Shown: positions 43,802-52,626 of the stretch, one piece after another
Numbering within the stretch: the first letter of the stretch is position 1
How the letters are laid out: every line of letters starts with the position of its first letter
NCBI RefSeq assembly: GCF_900109935.1
Contig: NZ_FOBV01000007.1
Coordinates: 124,001-188,000, forward strand
Direction of reading: 5' to 3'
Source: Chryseobacterium taichungense
Lineage (GTDB): Bacteria; Bacteroidota; Bacteroidia; Flavobacteriales; Weeksellaceae
Length of the DNA: 64,000 nt
Position numbers and translations under genes: made by a program
Notes under the pieces: generated by a model
The model's input: only the letters and a program-made list of their open reading frames with translations
The model's database searches: none
What the model was told of the DNA's origin: nothing

Positions 43802-44791
43802 TTAGCCGGGAACCTGTGCTTTTTCATAAATTAATCCTTCCGATTTTAATTCTTTCCAGAAATCTGTCGGAATATTTTTTTTAAGAGCATCTAAGTTGTC
43901 TTCTACCTGTTCTGGCTTGCTCGCCCCGGGAATAATGGAAACGAACTCGTCGGCCGCAAGTACAAAATGCAGGGCAGCATCTACGATATCAATATCATAT
44001 CTTTTAGCGATCTCTGTGATTTTATCGCGCTTTTCGGTCATTCCTTTCGGGATAACATCTTTATAATTATATCTTGGCCTTCCGGTGATAAATCCTGAAT
44101 TATATCCCGCTCCGGAAACCAGCTTCACGCTTGCTTTCTTCACGGCTGGAAGTAATCTGTCGACCGCATCTTCATGCTCCAGGATAGAATATTGTGTTGC
44201 AGAAAGGCAGATATCCGGATCTGCAGAATCAATACAGTCTAGGATAGGCTCTATTTTATTGACTCCCATTCCCCAGGCTTTGATTATTCCCTGATCTCTC
44301 AGTTCAGATAAAACTTTGAAGGCTCCTTCCCTTGCCTGCTTCAGGAAATACGGATAGCGGTCTCCCACCTGATCCTCCGAAAGATCGTGAACGTAGACAA
44401 TATCAATACGATCAAGTCTTGTTCGCTCCAGGCTTTCCTCAATTGATCTTTTAATGGCATCTGCCGTATAATTATGCTCAAAATCAAAATTAAGCGGATC
44501 CTGCCACATCGTAGGAGGCACTTCATTTTCAGGAACTTCTACGAACAAACGTCCGACTTTCGTGGAAAGGATAAATTCATCGCGATTCATCCCATGCAAG
44601 AAATTTCCGAATCTTCTTTCACTTTTGGTAAGTCCGTACCATGGCGATGTATCATAATACCGGATTCCAAGATCCCATGCTTTTTGCAGCACTTCGTAAG
44701 ATTGTCCGTCTGTGAGTGGTTCAAAAGCTGTTCCTATTGCTACACCGCCTACTCCTAGTCTGTGTTTTTCCGTTAAAATGTCTGATTTCAT
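43802..44791 (-). CDS. Aldo/keto reductase (D-threo-aldose dehydrogenase type)
   Basis: The 329-residue TIM-barrel protein has the catalytic tetrad in RYYDTSPWYG (Asp, Tyr), STKVG (Lys) and DIVYVHDLSED (His), plus FVSIIPGASKPEQVEDNL for NADPH binding. The GVGGVAIGTAFEPLTDGQSYEVLQKAWDLGIRYYDTSPWYG opening fits the L-galactose/D-threo-aldose 1-dehydrogenase branch. Exact sugar or aldehyde substrate is not provable. It is divergent from the NDH-2 gene across the region holding the 22-bp repeat array. Confidence 0.88.
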   Translation of the reverse strand: MKSDILTEKHRLGVGGVAIGTAFEPLTDGQSYEVLQKAWDLGIRYYDTSPWYGLTKSERRFGNFLHGMNRDEFILSTKVGRLFVEVPENEVPPTMWQDPLNFDFEHNYTADAIKRSIEESLERTRLDRIDIVYVHDLSEDQVGDRYPYFLKQAREGAFKVLSELRDQGIIKAWGMGVNKIEPILDCIDSADPDICLSATQYSILEHEDAVDRLLPAVKKASVKLVSGAGYNSGFITGRPRYNYKDVIPKGMTEKRDKITEIAKRYDIDIVDAALHFVLAADEFVSIIPGASKPEQVEDNLDALKKNIPTDFWKELKSEGLIYEKAQVPG

Positions 44792-44951
44792 ATGATAATA
44801 TTTAATGATTGGTTAATAATTAAATACAAACATTGTGCACTTACTTCCTTTAATCCCGATTTTAAATTAATTGATGTCAATTCTAACTAAACATGAGAGA
44901 AAAATGAACATGATTTTATTAAAATTTAAAAGAACAATAACCCACCTGGTA
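44792..44951. other. Intergenic region before the repeat array
   Basis: No convincing gene is seen. A frame with start codons near 44871 and 44904 (MNMILLKFKRT) runs through the repeat array to 45095; its content is basic and low in complexity. Confidence 0.4.
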
Positions 44952-45039
44952 AAACGTCGAATGGTTTTGTCTAAAACGTCGAAAGGTTTTACTCGAAACG
45001 TCGAAAGGTTTTGGAGAAAACGTCGAGACGTTTTTACTG
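44952..45039. repeat. Four tandem 22-bp repeats ending in a perfect palindrome
   Basis: Units start at 44952, 44974, 44996 and 45018. The shared core is AAACGTCGAAAGGTTTT with a variable 5-bp spacer. Unit 4 is AAAACGTCGAGACGTTTT, a perfect 8-bp inverted repeat around GA. The period of 22 bp is close to two helical turns. It lies between divergent genes, about 200 bp before ndh and 160 bp before the aldo/keto reductase start. Confidence 0.85.
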
Positions 45040-45237
45040 CACGATTAAAACTGGAAATAATATCTGTTTTAATCTTGTATCACTCAGTGTTTTAAATATG
45101 TTTTAAAACAAATAAAGAATTTTTACAAAAAGTGTCAGCAAGCTCCTACATGAATGTTCCATGAATTGATACCATAAACTGGCCTTTTGGCTTTATTATT
45201 GAACTGATTCAGGCACCACCATTTCAATTTAATTATT

Positions 45238-46509
45238 ATGAAAAAGCATATCGTTATTGTCGGCGGAGGTTTCGCAGGGATCAACCTGATCAAATCTCTG
45301 GTGAATGACAACCGTTTCAGAATTACACTTGTTGATAAAAATAATTATCATTTCTTTCCACCCCTTATTTATCAGGTGGCGACTTCATTTATTGAGGCAT
45401 CCAACATCAGTTACCCTTTCCGGAAATTAATTTCAAATTATAAAAATGTCAATTTCCACATGGGTAGCCTGGTAAATGTAGATCATGAACATAATAGCAT
45501 AGAAACGGACAGTGGTATTTTAAAATATGATTATCTCGTGCTGGCGCTGGGAACCGAAACCAATTTCTTTGGGATGGAAAACGTAAAGAAATGCGCTTTG
45601 CCCATGAAAACCATTGATGAAGCACTTTATCTAAGAAACTATATGCTGCTGACACTGGAGGAAGCGGCAAGAAATAAAAGTGTAAAGGAAGCCCAGAAAC
45701 TACAGAACATTGTAATCGCCGGCGGAGGGCCGACCGGTGTGGAACTCGCCGGAATGATTGCGGAAATGGGAACATATATTGCTGAAAAAGAATATCCCGA
45801 AATAAAACTGGGACTGTCTAATATCTATCTGATTGATGCTTTGCCAACCCTACTTTCGCCTATGAGCAAAATGGCTCAGCAAGCGGCTTATGAAAGACTT
45901 AAAAAGCTGGGTGTAAAGATCATCCTTAATACGGCAGTGAAAGATTATACCGACTGCAAAGTCATTCTTGCAGACGGACAGGTCATCGAAACAGAAACCC
46001 TGATCTGGACCTCAGGGGTAATCGGACGGGAAGTTCCGGGAATTCCGGAGGATAGCATTGGCAAAGGAAGAAGGCTGCTGGTAGATGCCTATAATAAAGT
46101 AAACGGAACGACAAATATTTATGCATTGGGAGATATTGCCCTTCAGCTTACCGAAAAAAAATATCCGAAAGGACATCCACAATTGGCTCAGGTGGCTATT
46201 CAGCATGCCAAGAATTTAGGTAAAAACTTTAAAAGAATTGAAGACGAAAAAGTTCTCATTCCTTTTGAATACAACGATAAAGGAAGTATGGCCATTATTT
46301 CAAAATTTAATGCGGTGGTCGATTTGCCGAAGTTTTCATTTAAAGGGTTTCTTGCCTGGCTGACCTGGCTTTTTATCCATATTATTCCGTTGGTAAGCTT
46401 CAGCAGTAAAGTGCGTCTGGCGTTTAACTGGCTGCGTCTTTTCATTACCAACAATCCATCGATCCGGCTAATATTAAGGCCAAAAAGAGATACGACTGAT
46501 AATTCCTGA
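45238..46509 (+). CDS. ndh: Type II NADH dehydrogenase-like FAD oxidoreductase
   Basis: The 423-residue flavoprotein has two dinucleotide-binding motifs: VGGGFAGINL at the N-terminus for FAD and VIAGGGPTGVELAGMI near 160 for NADH. It also has NIYALGDIA and AQVAIQHAKNLGKN for the isoalloxazine/quinone site. The C-terminal FLAWLTWLFIHIIPLVSF is the amphipathic membrane anchor of NDH-2. It should pass electrons from NADH to menaquinone without pumping. The 22-bp repeat array lies 200 bp upstream and may control it. Confidence 0.9.
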   Translation: MKKHIVIVGGGFAGINLIKSLVNDNRFRITLVDKNNYHFFPPLIYQVATSFIEASNISYPFRKLISNYKNVNFHMGSLVNVDHEHNSIETDSGILKYDYLVLALGTETNFFGMENVKKCALPMKTIDEALYLRNYMLLTLEEAARNKSVKEAQKLQNIVIAGGGPTGVELAGMIAEMGTYIAEKEYPEIKLGLSNIYLIDALPTLLSPMSKMAQQAAYERLKKLGVKIILNTAVKDYTDCKVILADGQVIETETLIWTSGVIGREVPGIPEDSIGKGRRLLVDAYNKVNGTTNIYALGDIALQLTEKKYPKGHPQLAQVAIQHAKNLGKNFKRIEDEKVLIPFEYNDKGSMAIISKFNAVVDLPKFSFKGFLAWLTWLFIHIIPLVSFSSKVRLAFNWLRLFITNNPSIRLILRPKRDTTDNS

Positions 46510-46581
46510 TTTTAATATTCATGATATATTTCATAAATTTACGGGGCTGTAAATACTCTGTTACGGTATAAAATCTCAAAA

Positions 46582-48426
46582 GTGAATATTCATCATAAGA
46601 AAAAGTTTCTAAGCTTTCTTAAGTTTAAAAGAGACTTTCAAAAGTACGGACTTGAAAAAGCGCGCAGCTACGAACTGATTCTCCATTGGCTTAACAACAG
46701 ATTAAGCAGGAATCAGTTTTTGGTGCTGTCGGGAATTCTTGTGGGCTGTACTGCCGGCCTGGCCGGTGTTTTACTGAAATCGCTTGTTCATGCGATTCAT
46801 CATTTTATTACCACAAAGGTTCACTTCGAATATCAGATTCTGTTTTATATCATTTTTCCTTTTCTGGGAATTGTATTAACGACGAGTATTGTTTTGACCA
46901 TATTTAAAGGACAGGACAGAAAAGGGATTGGCGCTATTCTTTATGAGATTGCGCAAAACTCAAGTATTGTTTCTTCTGTTAAAATGTATTCCCAAATTGT
47001 GCAGAGTGCTGTAACGGTTGGCTTAGGAGGTTCTGCGGGACTCGAAAGCCCGATTGCCGTGACAGGTGCTGCGATCGGATCTAACTTTGCGCAGACCTAC
47101 CGTTTGAGCTATAAGGAACGTACGTTATTGCTGGCTGCAGGAGCCACTGCCGGTATTGCTTCAGCTTTTAATGCGCCGATTGCGGGAATTATGTTTGCTT
47201 TTGAAATTCTGCTTACAGGAGTGGTTTTTACCGATTTTATTCCTCTAGTAGTAGCAGCTGTCTGTGGAAGTTTGCTTTCGCGAATCCTGCTTCAGGAAGA
47301 TGTACTTTTCAGGTTTTATACCAGAGAAGCTTTTAATTATAAGAATGTTCCCTATTATCTTATCTTAGGAATTGTAACTGGTCTGTATGCAAGATATTTC
47401 GTTATTATCTCCAAGAAAGTTGAGCATTTTATTAAGAAATTAAATATGTCGAGACTTCGTAAAGCGATGTTTGGCGGCGCTGTGCTCTCTTTATTGTGTG
47501 TGCTTTTTCCGCCTCTATTCGGTGAAGGATACGAAACAGTGAAGGCTTTTACCAATGGCGATGTGCACAGAATTATAGAAAACAGTCTTTTCAGATATTT
47601 CGAGATCGGAAACTTTACCATTATCATTTTTCTGATTCTTGTATTGTTGTTAAAGGCATTTGCGACCTCATTTACCATCTTTAGTGGTGGGAACGGCGGT
47701 AACTTTGCTCCTTCTCTTTTTGCAGGCGGAACGGTGGGTTATCTCTTTGCCATTATTTGTCAGCAGATCGGATTTTCTGAAGTTCCGGTAACAAATCTTG
47801 TACTGGTAGGAATGGCCGGTGCAATGAGTGGTGTGATGTATGCTCCGCTGACCGCTATTTTCCTTATTGCCGAATCCAGCTTTGGGTATGATCTTTTTAT
47901 TCCGTTGATGATTGCTTCCATTATGTCTTATCTGATTGCAAAATGGTTCTCTCCTATCTCGCCGGAATTAAAATCGCTGGCTGATCAGGGTAAAATATTT
48001 ACCAATAAACATGATAAAAACATTTTATTTTCTTTAAAAACAGAAGATTTTATCGACCGCTATTCGCAAGTCATTAACGAAAATGCTCCGGTTAAAGAAC
48101 TATTTGAATTGGTAAAAAACGGGAATAAGAATATTTTTGCCGTCGTTAATGATGAAAAAACACTTCGCGGAATTCTTACACTTGATGATATCCGTCCTTA
48201 TCTTTTTACAAATGATGAGGTTTCTGCATCGGTAAGCCAGATCATGAAGGCGCCACCGGCTATTATTCATCCTGAAAATCAGCCATTGCAGATTCTTCAG
48301 GCGTTTGATGATACCGGCGTCTGGAACCTCCCTGTTGTTGATGCCCAGAATAAATTTATCGGATTCATTTCGAAATCGACCATATTGATGAGTTACAGAC
48401 AGTTATTGAAGGAATATTCTGAATAA
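46582..48426 (+). CDS. CLC-type chloride channel/transporter with C-terminal CBS domains
   Basis: The protein of 614 residues appears to start with GTG (46582). It has the CLC helix array with GSAGLESPIAVTGAAIGSNF (selectivity/gating region with the gating Glu), NAPIAGIMFAFEILL and GGNGGNFAPSLFAGG (the GxFxP element). From about 490 to the end it has a CBS pair (VNDEKTLRGILTLDDIRP, PVVDAQNKFIGFISKSTIL) that likely senses nucleotides. It moves Cl- or exchanges Cl-/H+ across the inner membrane; presence of the gating Glu favours an exchanger. It follows ndh by 72 bp. Confidence 0.92.
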   Translation: MNIHHKKKFLSFLKFKRDFQKYGLEKARSYELILHWLNNRLSRNQFLVLSGILVGCTAGLAGVLLKSLVHAIHHFITTKVHFEYQILFYIIFPFLGIVLTTSIVLTIFKGQDRKGIGAILYEIAQNSSIVSSVKMYSQIVQSAVTVGLGGSAGLESPIAVTGAAIGSNFAQTYRLSYKERTLLLAAGATAGIASAFNAPIAGIMFAFEILLTGVVFTDFIPLVVAAVCGSLLSRILLQEDVLFRFYTREAFNYKNVPYYLILGIVTGLYARYFVIISKKVEHFIKKLNMSRLRKAMFGGAVLSLLCVLFPPLFGEGYETVKAFTNGDVHRIIENSLFRYFEIGNFTIIIFLILVLLLKAFATSFTIFSGGNGGNFAPSLFAGGTVGYLFAIICQQIGFSEVPVTNLVLVGMAGAMSGVMYAPLTAIFLIAESSFGYDLFIPLMIASIMSYLIAKWFSPISPELKSLADQGKIFTNKHDKNILFSLKTEDFIDRYSQVINENAPVKELFELVKNGNKNIFAVVNDEKTLRGILTLDDIRPYLFTNDEVSASVSQIMKAPPAIIHPENQPLQILQAFDDTGVWNLPVVDAQNKFIGFISKSTILMSYRQLLKEYSE

Positions 48427-48444
48427 TACTAGTTTAAACAACAT

Positions 48445-48480
48445 AAAAACCCGTTCAGATGTACATCTGAACGGGTTTTT
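48445..48480 (+). terminator. Bidirectional terminator, 18-bp perfect palindrome
   Basis: AAAAACCCGTTCAGATGT and ACATCTGAACGGGTTTTT are perfect reverse complements, giving A-run/T-run on both strands between the convergent CLC and aldo/keto reductase genes. Confidence 0.9.
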
Positions 48481-48483
48481 TAT

Positions 48484-49428
48484 TTATTCACTGGCTTTGT
48501 TGAGCCGATCAATATCAGTGCTGTCTAATTGCAGTTTGGGTGCAGAAAATAAGGTTTCTAACTGTGATTCACTGGTCGCACTTACGATGGGTGCTGTAAT
48601 CAGAGGGTTGGAAAGAAGCCAGGCTAAGGCTACTGTAGCGGGTTTTGTCTGGTGTTTTGAACTGATTTCGTCCAGTGCTTTCAACACTTCCATTCCTTTT
48701 GGGTTGAGGTATTTTCTTACTCCCTCACCTCTCTGGCTTTTCGATAAATCATCTTCGCTACGGTATTTTCCCGTTAAAAATCCTGCAGCCAACGACCAAT
48801 AAGGAAATGCGCTCAAACCAAATTCTTCGACTAGAGGCGCATAGTTTTTCTCAAAACCTTCTCTTTCCATTAAATTGTAATGCGGCTGTAAGGCAACATA
48901 TTTTGGCAGATTATTCTTTTCTGCAACTTCAAATGATTCTCTGAGTCTTTCTGGGGAAACATTGGAAGCAGCAATGTAACGGACTTTTCCGGCTTTAATA
49001 ATCTCATCATAGGCCTGCAGTGTTTCTTCCACCGGCGTTATTTTATCATCAAAATGGGTATAGTATAAGTCGATATGATCGGTCTGCAGTCTTTGCAGGG
49101 ATTCATCAACAGATTTTAGAATATGTTTTCTGCTGATATCAAAACTGTGTTCCTTAGTTTCGGAGCCGACTTTTGTGGCAATAACCAGATCATTTCTTTT
49201 TCCGCGACTCTTCATCCATTTACCGATAATTTCTTCGGACTGTCCACCTTTCCCGTTTACCCACCAGGAGTAGGTGTCGGCTGTATCTATAAAGTTGAAA
49301 CCTTCACCGGTAAACCTGTCCAGAATATCAAAAGATTCTTTTTCATTTAACGTCCATCCAAAAACATTTCCTCCAAAATTAATGGGTGCTACAGCTAAAT
49401 CTGTATTCTTAATTGTTCGCTTATTCAT
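48484..49428 (-). CDS. Aldo/keto reductase
   Basis: The 314-residue TIM-barrel protein has NFIDTADTYSWWVNGKGG (Asp, Tyr), IATKVG (Lys), HIDLYYTHFDD (His) and PATVALAWLLSNP with TAPIVSATSESQLE for NADPH binding. It belongs to the YajO/IolS-like general reductase group, distinct from the first aldo/keto reductase at 43802. Substrate is unknown. Confidence 0.88.
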   Translation of the reverse strand: MNKRTIKNTDLAVAPINFGGNVFGWTLNEKESFDILDRFTGEGFNFIDTADTYSWWVNGKGGQSEEIIGKWMKSRGKRNDLVIATKVGSETKEHSFDISRKHILKSVDESLQRLQTDHIDLYYTHFDDKITPVEETLQAYDEIIKAGKVRYIAASNVSPERLRESFEVAEKNNLPKYVALQPHYNLMEREGFEKNYAPLVEEFGLSAFPYWSLAAGFLTGKYRSEDDLSKSQRGEGVRKYLNPKGMEVLKALDEISSKHQTKPATVALAWLLSNPLITAPIVSATSESQLETLFSAPKLQLDSTDIDRLNKASE

Positions 49429-49579
49429 AATGCTATTTTAAAATCTGTGATTCATAGATAAAGGTAGGGAAATTTCATTCTTTGAACGAGTAATTTCTCT
49501 ATAGTGCATATACTTTTCATCAATCAAAAAAGACCAGCAAAATGCTGATCCTTTATTATTTTATTACATTAAAAGTTGT

Positions 49580-50389
49580 CTAAATTTCTCCCATCACATA
49601 CATATTCTGCATGGTAGGTACGGGACTTCCTCCTTGTTTTTCCAGTGTTATGGCAAACGCCTGAGCTTTTGGAATATTGGCAAGAGCAATTTTGCTGTCT
49701 TTCTCTTCAGTATACATTCCTGCGCTCACTGGTTTTCCGTCGGCAATCGCCCAAAGCTGATACTGCATTCCTTCGGGAGCTTTTGGAAGTTTGTCTGCAT
49801 TCAGGTAAACTTCTTTTGTTTTGGTATCCCAGAAAACCATGGCTTTGGAATCTGTATGTTTTTCCACCCCTTTCAGCATAACCATTTTCATATCAGGATT
49901 TGAAACCATTTCCATTTTCTGATTCATCTTCTGCATGGCAAGATCCTGATTTTTCTTTTCAGTGTTCATCCTGGCAATTTCCTGTTGTGTTTTTGCCTGA
50001 TCATTCATCCAGAAAATATTTCCTGCAACACTGATAAGGAACAGTATAGAGGCAGCCACAGCATATGCTTTCCAATTGCTGTTGCCCTGAATTCTTATTT
50101 CTTCTTGAGGTTTTGCAGCAGGAATATCTGCAGGAATTACAGGAGTCGTCTGTTTAGCAGTCTGTTCGTGCTGAATTTTATTCCAGATTTTTGTTTTCAG
50201 GTCATCTGGAGGTGTTACAGCCTGTGCTGTAGCAAGGTCTTCCAATGTTTTTTGTGCTTCCTCGAAAGCGGCTCTTACTTCAGCATTATTCTTCATCACA
50301 CACTCCAAAATACCTGCTTCGTCGGGCGAAGCAAGACCTAGAATATAAGATTCTATAATTCCGGATGATATGTATTCTTTAGTGTTCAA
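49580..50389 (-). CDS. Anti-sigma factor (RskA-type)
   Basis: The 269-residue protein has an N-terminal helical anti-sigma domain (SGIIESYILGLASPDEAGILECVM), a Pro/Ala/Thr/Gln linker, one membrane helix (YAVAASILFLISVAGNIFWM, about 107-126), a short coiled coil and a periplasmic RskA-like domain with GMQYQLWAIADGKPVSAGMY and ITLEKQGGSPVPT. It should hold the neighbouring ECF sigma factor at the membrane until a signal leads to its release. Its start is 1 bp after the sigma gene stop. Confidence 0.9.
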   Translation of the reverse strand: MNTKEYISSGIIESYILGLASPDEAGILECVMKNNAEVRAAFEEAQKTLEDLATAQAVTPPDDLKTKIWNKIQHEQTAKQTTPVIPADIPAAKPQEEIRIQGNSNWKAYAVAASILFLISVAGNIFWMNDQAKTQQEIARMNTEKKNQDLAMQKMNQKMEMVSNPDMKMVMLKGVEKHTDSKAMVFWDTKTKEVYLNADKLPKAPEGMQYQLWAIADGKPVSAGMYTEEKDSKIALANIPKAQAFAITLEKQGGSPVPTMQNMYVMGEI

Positions 50390-50390
50390 T

Positions 50391-50990
50391 TTATTGATAA
50401 TCTTTTAACAAATCCTTTAATTTCATAAGGGCATTCCGCATTTTGGTTTTTACCGTTCCCAGGGGGATCTTCAGCTTTTCGGATATTTCATTCTGAGTAT
50501 ATCCCTGGTAATATGCCAGATCGATAAGTTCTTTCTTATCGGTGTCCAGACTTTCCAGCACATTATTGAATCCGATAAAATCAGATGAATTATTTGTGGT
50601 AGAAAGTTCTGCAGAGTTATATACGAAATCGGGTAGCGATTGGTTTTTGAGTTCGTTCTGAAAGCCTTTTGATTTTAGATAATCGATTGCTGTATTTCTG
50701 GCAATATTGATCATCCATGTATAAAATCTTCCTTTGGATGCATCATACTGGTGGATGGAATTCCAGATTTTGACAAAGACATCCTGAATGATTTCTTCTG
50801 TATAATCTTTTGACTGAACAATTCGGAGGATGACTCCATAGAGTGCACCGGAGTAATGGTCATACAAATAATGAAAACCATTTTCGTTTTTCTGTTTTAG
50901 TAAAACGATCAGCTGCTCTTCCGAATACTGTGTTTTAATAGCAAATATTTTTCTTTTCAAATGTAATAAAATAAAACAAATAACAAGCAA
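50391..50990 (-). CDS. ECF RNA polymerase sigma factor
   Basis: The frame has 199 codons; the first ATG gives MLVICFILLHL before the conserved part, so a TTG at 50960 (LKRKIFAIKTQYSEEQL) may be the true start. Region 2 contains FHYLYDHYSGALYGVILRIVQ and EEIIQDVFVKIWNSIHQYDASKGRFYTWMINIARNTAIDYLKSK. Region 4 has LAYYQGYTQNEISEKLKIPLGTVKTKMRNALMKLK. With its anti-sigma partner directly downstream it forms a regulatory pair, divergent from the fasciclin and ferritin-like genes that are its likely targets (inference). Confidence 0.92.
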   Translation of the reverse strand: MLVICFILLHLKRKIFAIKTQYSEEQLIVLLKQKNENGFHYLYDHYSGALYGVILRIVQSKDYTEEIIQDVFVKIWNSIHQYDASKGRFYTWMINIARNTAIDYLKSKGFQNELKNQSLPDFVYNSAELSTTNNSSDFIGFNNVLESLDTDKKELIDLAYYQGYTQNEISEKLKIPLGTVKTKMRNALMKLKDLLKDYQ

Positions 50991-51240
50991 TACTCACACC
51001 ATCTTTTAAAATCTTAATAAAATTAATCAACTGTTTAATAATTTTTAATTCTAATGCTGAATAATTTAAAATTTAATAATAGTATTAAAATATTTTTAAG
51101 TTTTATGTAAAAATAATTAGCTGATTGATAGTTAGTTATAATTTATTTTAAAAAATTTAAAACTAAAATAAAACCGCCCTCGTAAATGGATTTAAAGACG
51201 ATTTACATTCAAATACATAATTAAATTAAAAATCAAAAAA
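50991..51240. promoter_or_regulatory. Divergent control region between sigma gene and fasciclin gene
   Basis: The region is extremely AT-rich apart from AAAACCGCCCTCG at about 51169-51182. An inverted repeat GTAAAT (51182-51187) ... ATTTAC (51201-51206) lies 35-60 bp before the fasciclin ATG, where an ECF-dependent promoter or operator would be expected. Confidence 0.4.
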
Positions 51241-51810
51241 ATGAACACAAGATCAAAAATCGCAGTTTTTAGTATGGTGGCTTTATCATTTGCTTTCAGT
51301 GGTAAGATGTCTGCCCAGATGATGAAAGAGAAAACAGTAATGGTAGGCGGAGCTCCTATGTATCCTTCAAAGAATATCATTGAGAATGCCGTGAATTCCA
51401 AAGATCATAAAACATTGGTTGCAGCAGTAAAAGCTGCTGGTTTGGTGGAAACACTTCAGGGGGCAGGCCCATTTACAGTACTGGCTCCTACCGATGCTGC
51501 CTTCGCTAAACTTCCGAAAGGTACAGTGGAAAATCTCGTTAAGCCGGAAAACAAGGCAATGCTTACAAAAATTCTCACCTATCATGTTTTACCAGAGAAA
51601 TACAGCGCAAAACAAATCTGGGCAGCTGTGAAAGCAGGAAACGGCAAAAGCATGATGAAAACGGTAGAAGGTGAAGAGCTTACTTTCTGGACAAAAGGCA
51701 AAGATCTTTATGTAAGAGATTCTAAAGGTAATGATGCAAAAGTGACAATAGCTGATGTTAATCAGTCGAATGGAGTGATTCATGTTATAGATACGGTTTT
51801 GATGCCGTAG
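51241..51810 (+). CDS. Secreted fasciclin-domain protein
   Basis: A signal peptide (to about residue 26, ending MSAQ) precedes a single fasciclin/FAS1 domain from about 45 to 189, with [25 protein letters not shown] (H1 region) and [11 protein letters not shown] (H2 region). FAS1 domains mediate cell-surface or matrix contacts. It is divergent from the sigma/anti-sigma pair and followed by a terminator and two ferritin-like genes. The grouping suggests a shared envelope- or oxidative-stress response. Confidence 0.92.
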   Translation: MNTRSKIAVFSMVALSFAFSGKMSAQMMKEKTVMVGGAPMYPSKNIIENAVNSKDHKTLVAAVKAAGLVETLQGAGPFTVLAPTDAAFAKLPKGTVENLVKPENKAMLTKILTYHVLPEKYSAKQIWAAVKAGNGKSMMKTVEGEELTFWTKGKDLYVRDSKGNDAKVTIADVNQSNGVIHVIDTVLMP

Positions 51811-51823
51811 TATGTTTAGTGGT

Positions 51824-51853
51824 AAAACAGCATAAATATTATGCTGTTTTTTT
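51824..51853 (+). terminator. Rho-independent terminator of the fasciclin gene
   Basis: AAAACAGCATAA and TTATGCTGTTTT pair perfectly around ATA, followed by TTT. Confidence 0.85.
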
Positions 51854-51893
51854 CTATTCTGTTACAAAAAATAACACTTAAACAAATAATATT

Positions 51894-52601
51894 ATGAAAA
51901 AAACTATCAGTGTCTCTAATCAGGGAGCCACGCTGGATACCAGCAGAAGAAACTTTTTAAAGCTTAGTGGTGTTGGTCTTGCCATGGCAGGACTTACATT
52001 GATCGGCTGTGACGACAATGAATTCGATTTCATGGAAACGAATGTTTTTGACCTTGGAAAAGGCGATGTAGGGGTATTAAATTATGCTTATGCTCTTGAA
52101 CAGCTGGAAGCAGATTTCTATACCAAAGTTGTTAATAATTTCTACTCCGGGATCTCAACTGCAGAAAAAGAAATTTTTACGGATCTCTATCATCATGAGG
52201 TAATCCACCGAGATTTCTTTAAAGCAGCTATTAGCGGTGCAACTTCTAATGTGCTGCCAAAGCTTGAATTTCAGTATCCCAATGTAAATTTTAATGACAG
52301 AAATTCTGTTCTGGCAACGGCAAAAGCGCTTGAAGATACGGGAGTTGCTGCATATAACGGCGCAGGAAAATACATTACCAATGCAGATTATCTGGTAATT
52401 GCAGGAAAGATTGTTTCTGTGGAGGCGAGACATGCTTCGGCGATCAGAAACCTTATCAATCCCGGAACGGCAGCGTTTTCAGGTGATGATGTCATCGACA
52501 GTAACGGATTGGATCTTGCGAAAGACCCTAAAGATATTGTCATGGCAGCAGGAGGATTTATAAAAACCCCTTTCACATGGAAAGAACAAGGAATCGGATA
52601 A
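51894..52601 (+). CDS. Exported ferritin-like (Ferritin_2 type) protein
   Basis: The 235-residue protein has a twin-arginine-type export motif SRRNFLKLSGVGLAMAGLTLIGC; the Cys could also be lipidated. The mature part is a four-helix bundle with ALEQLEADFYTKVV (Glu), YHHEVIHRDFF (ExxH), ALEDTGVAAYNG (Glu) and IVSVEARHASAIRN (ExxH), a complete set of diiron-type ligands. It is followed after 25 bp by a paralogue. Related bacterial pairs are linked to desiccation or oxidative stress, but the activity is not proven. Confidence 0.88.
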   Translation: MKKTISVSNQGATLDTSRRNFLKLSGVGLAMAGLTLIGCDDNEFDFMETNVFDLGKGDVGVLNYAYALEQLEADFYTKVVNNFYSGISTAEKEIFTDLYHHEVIHRDFFKAAISGATSNVLPKLEFQYPNVNFNDRNSVLATAKALEDTGVAAYNGAGKYITNADYLVIAGKIVSVEARHASAIRNLINPGTAAFSGDDVIDSNGLDLAKDPKDIVMAAGGFIKTPFTWKEQGIG

Positions 52602-52626
52602 TTTACTCACTTCAAAAATTTACATT

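Noticed and set aside
44871-45095. 74-codon basic frame through the 22-bp repeat array
   Set aside because: The array has a 22-bp period, so each unit is read in a different frame; conservation is at DNA level.
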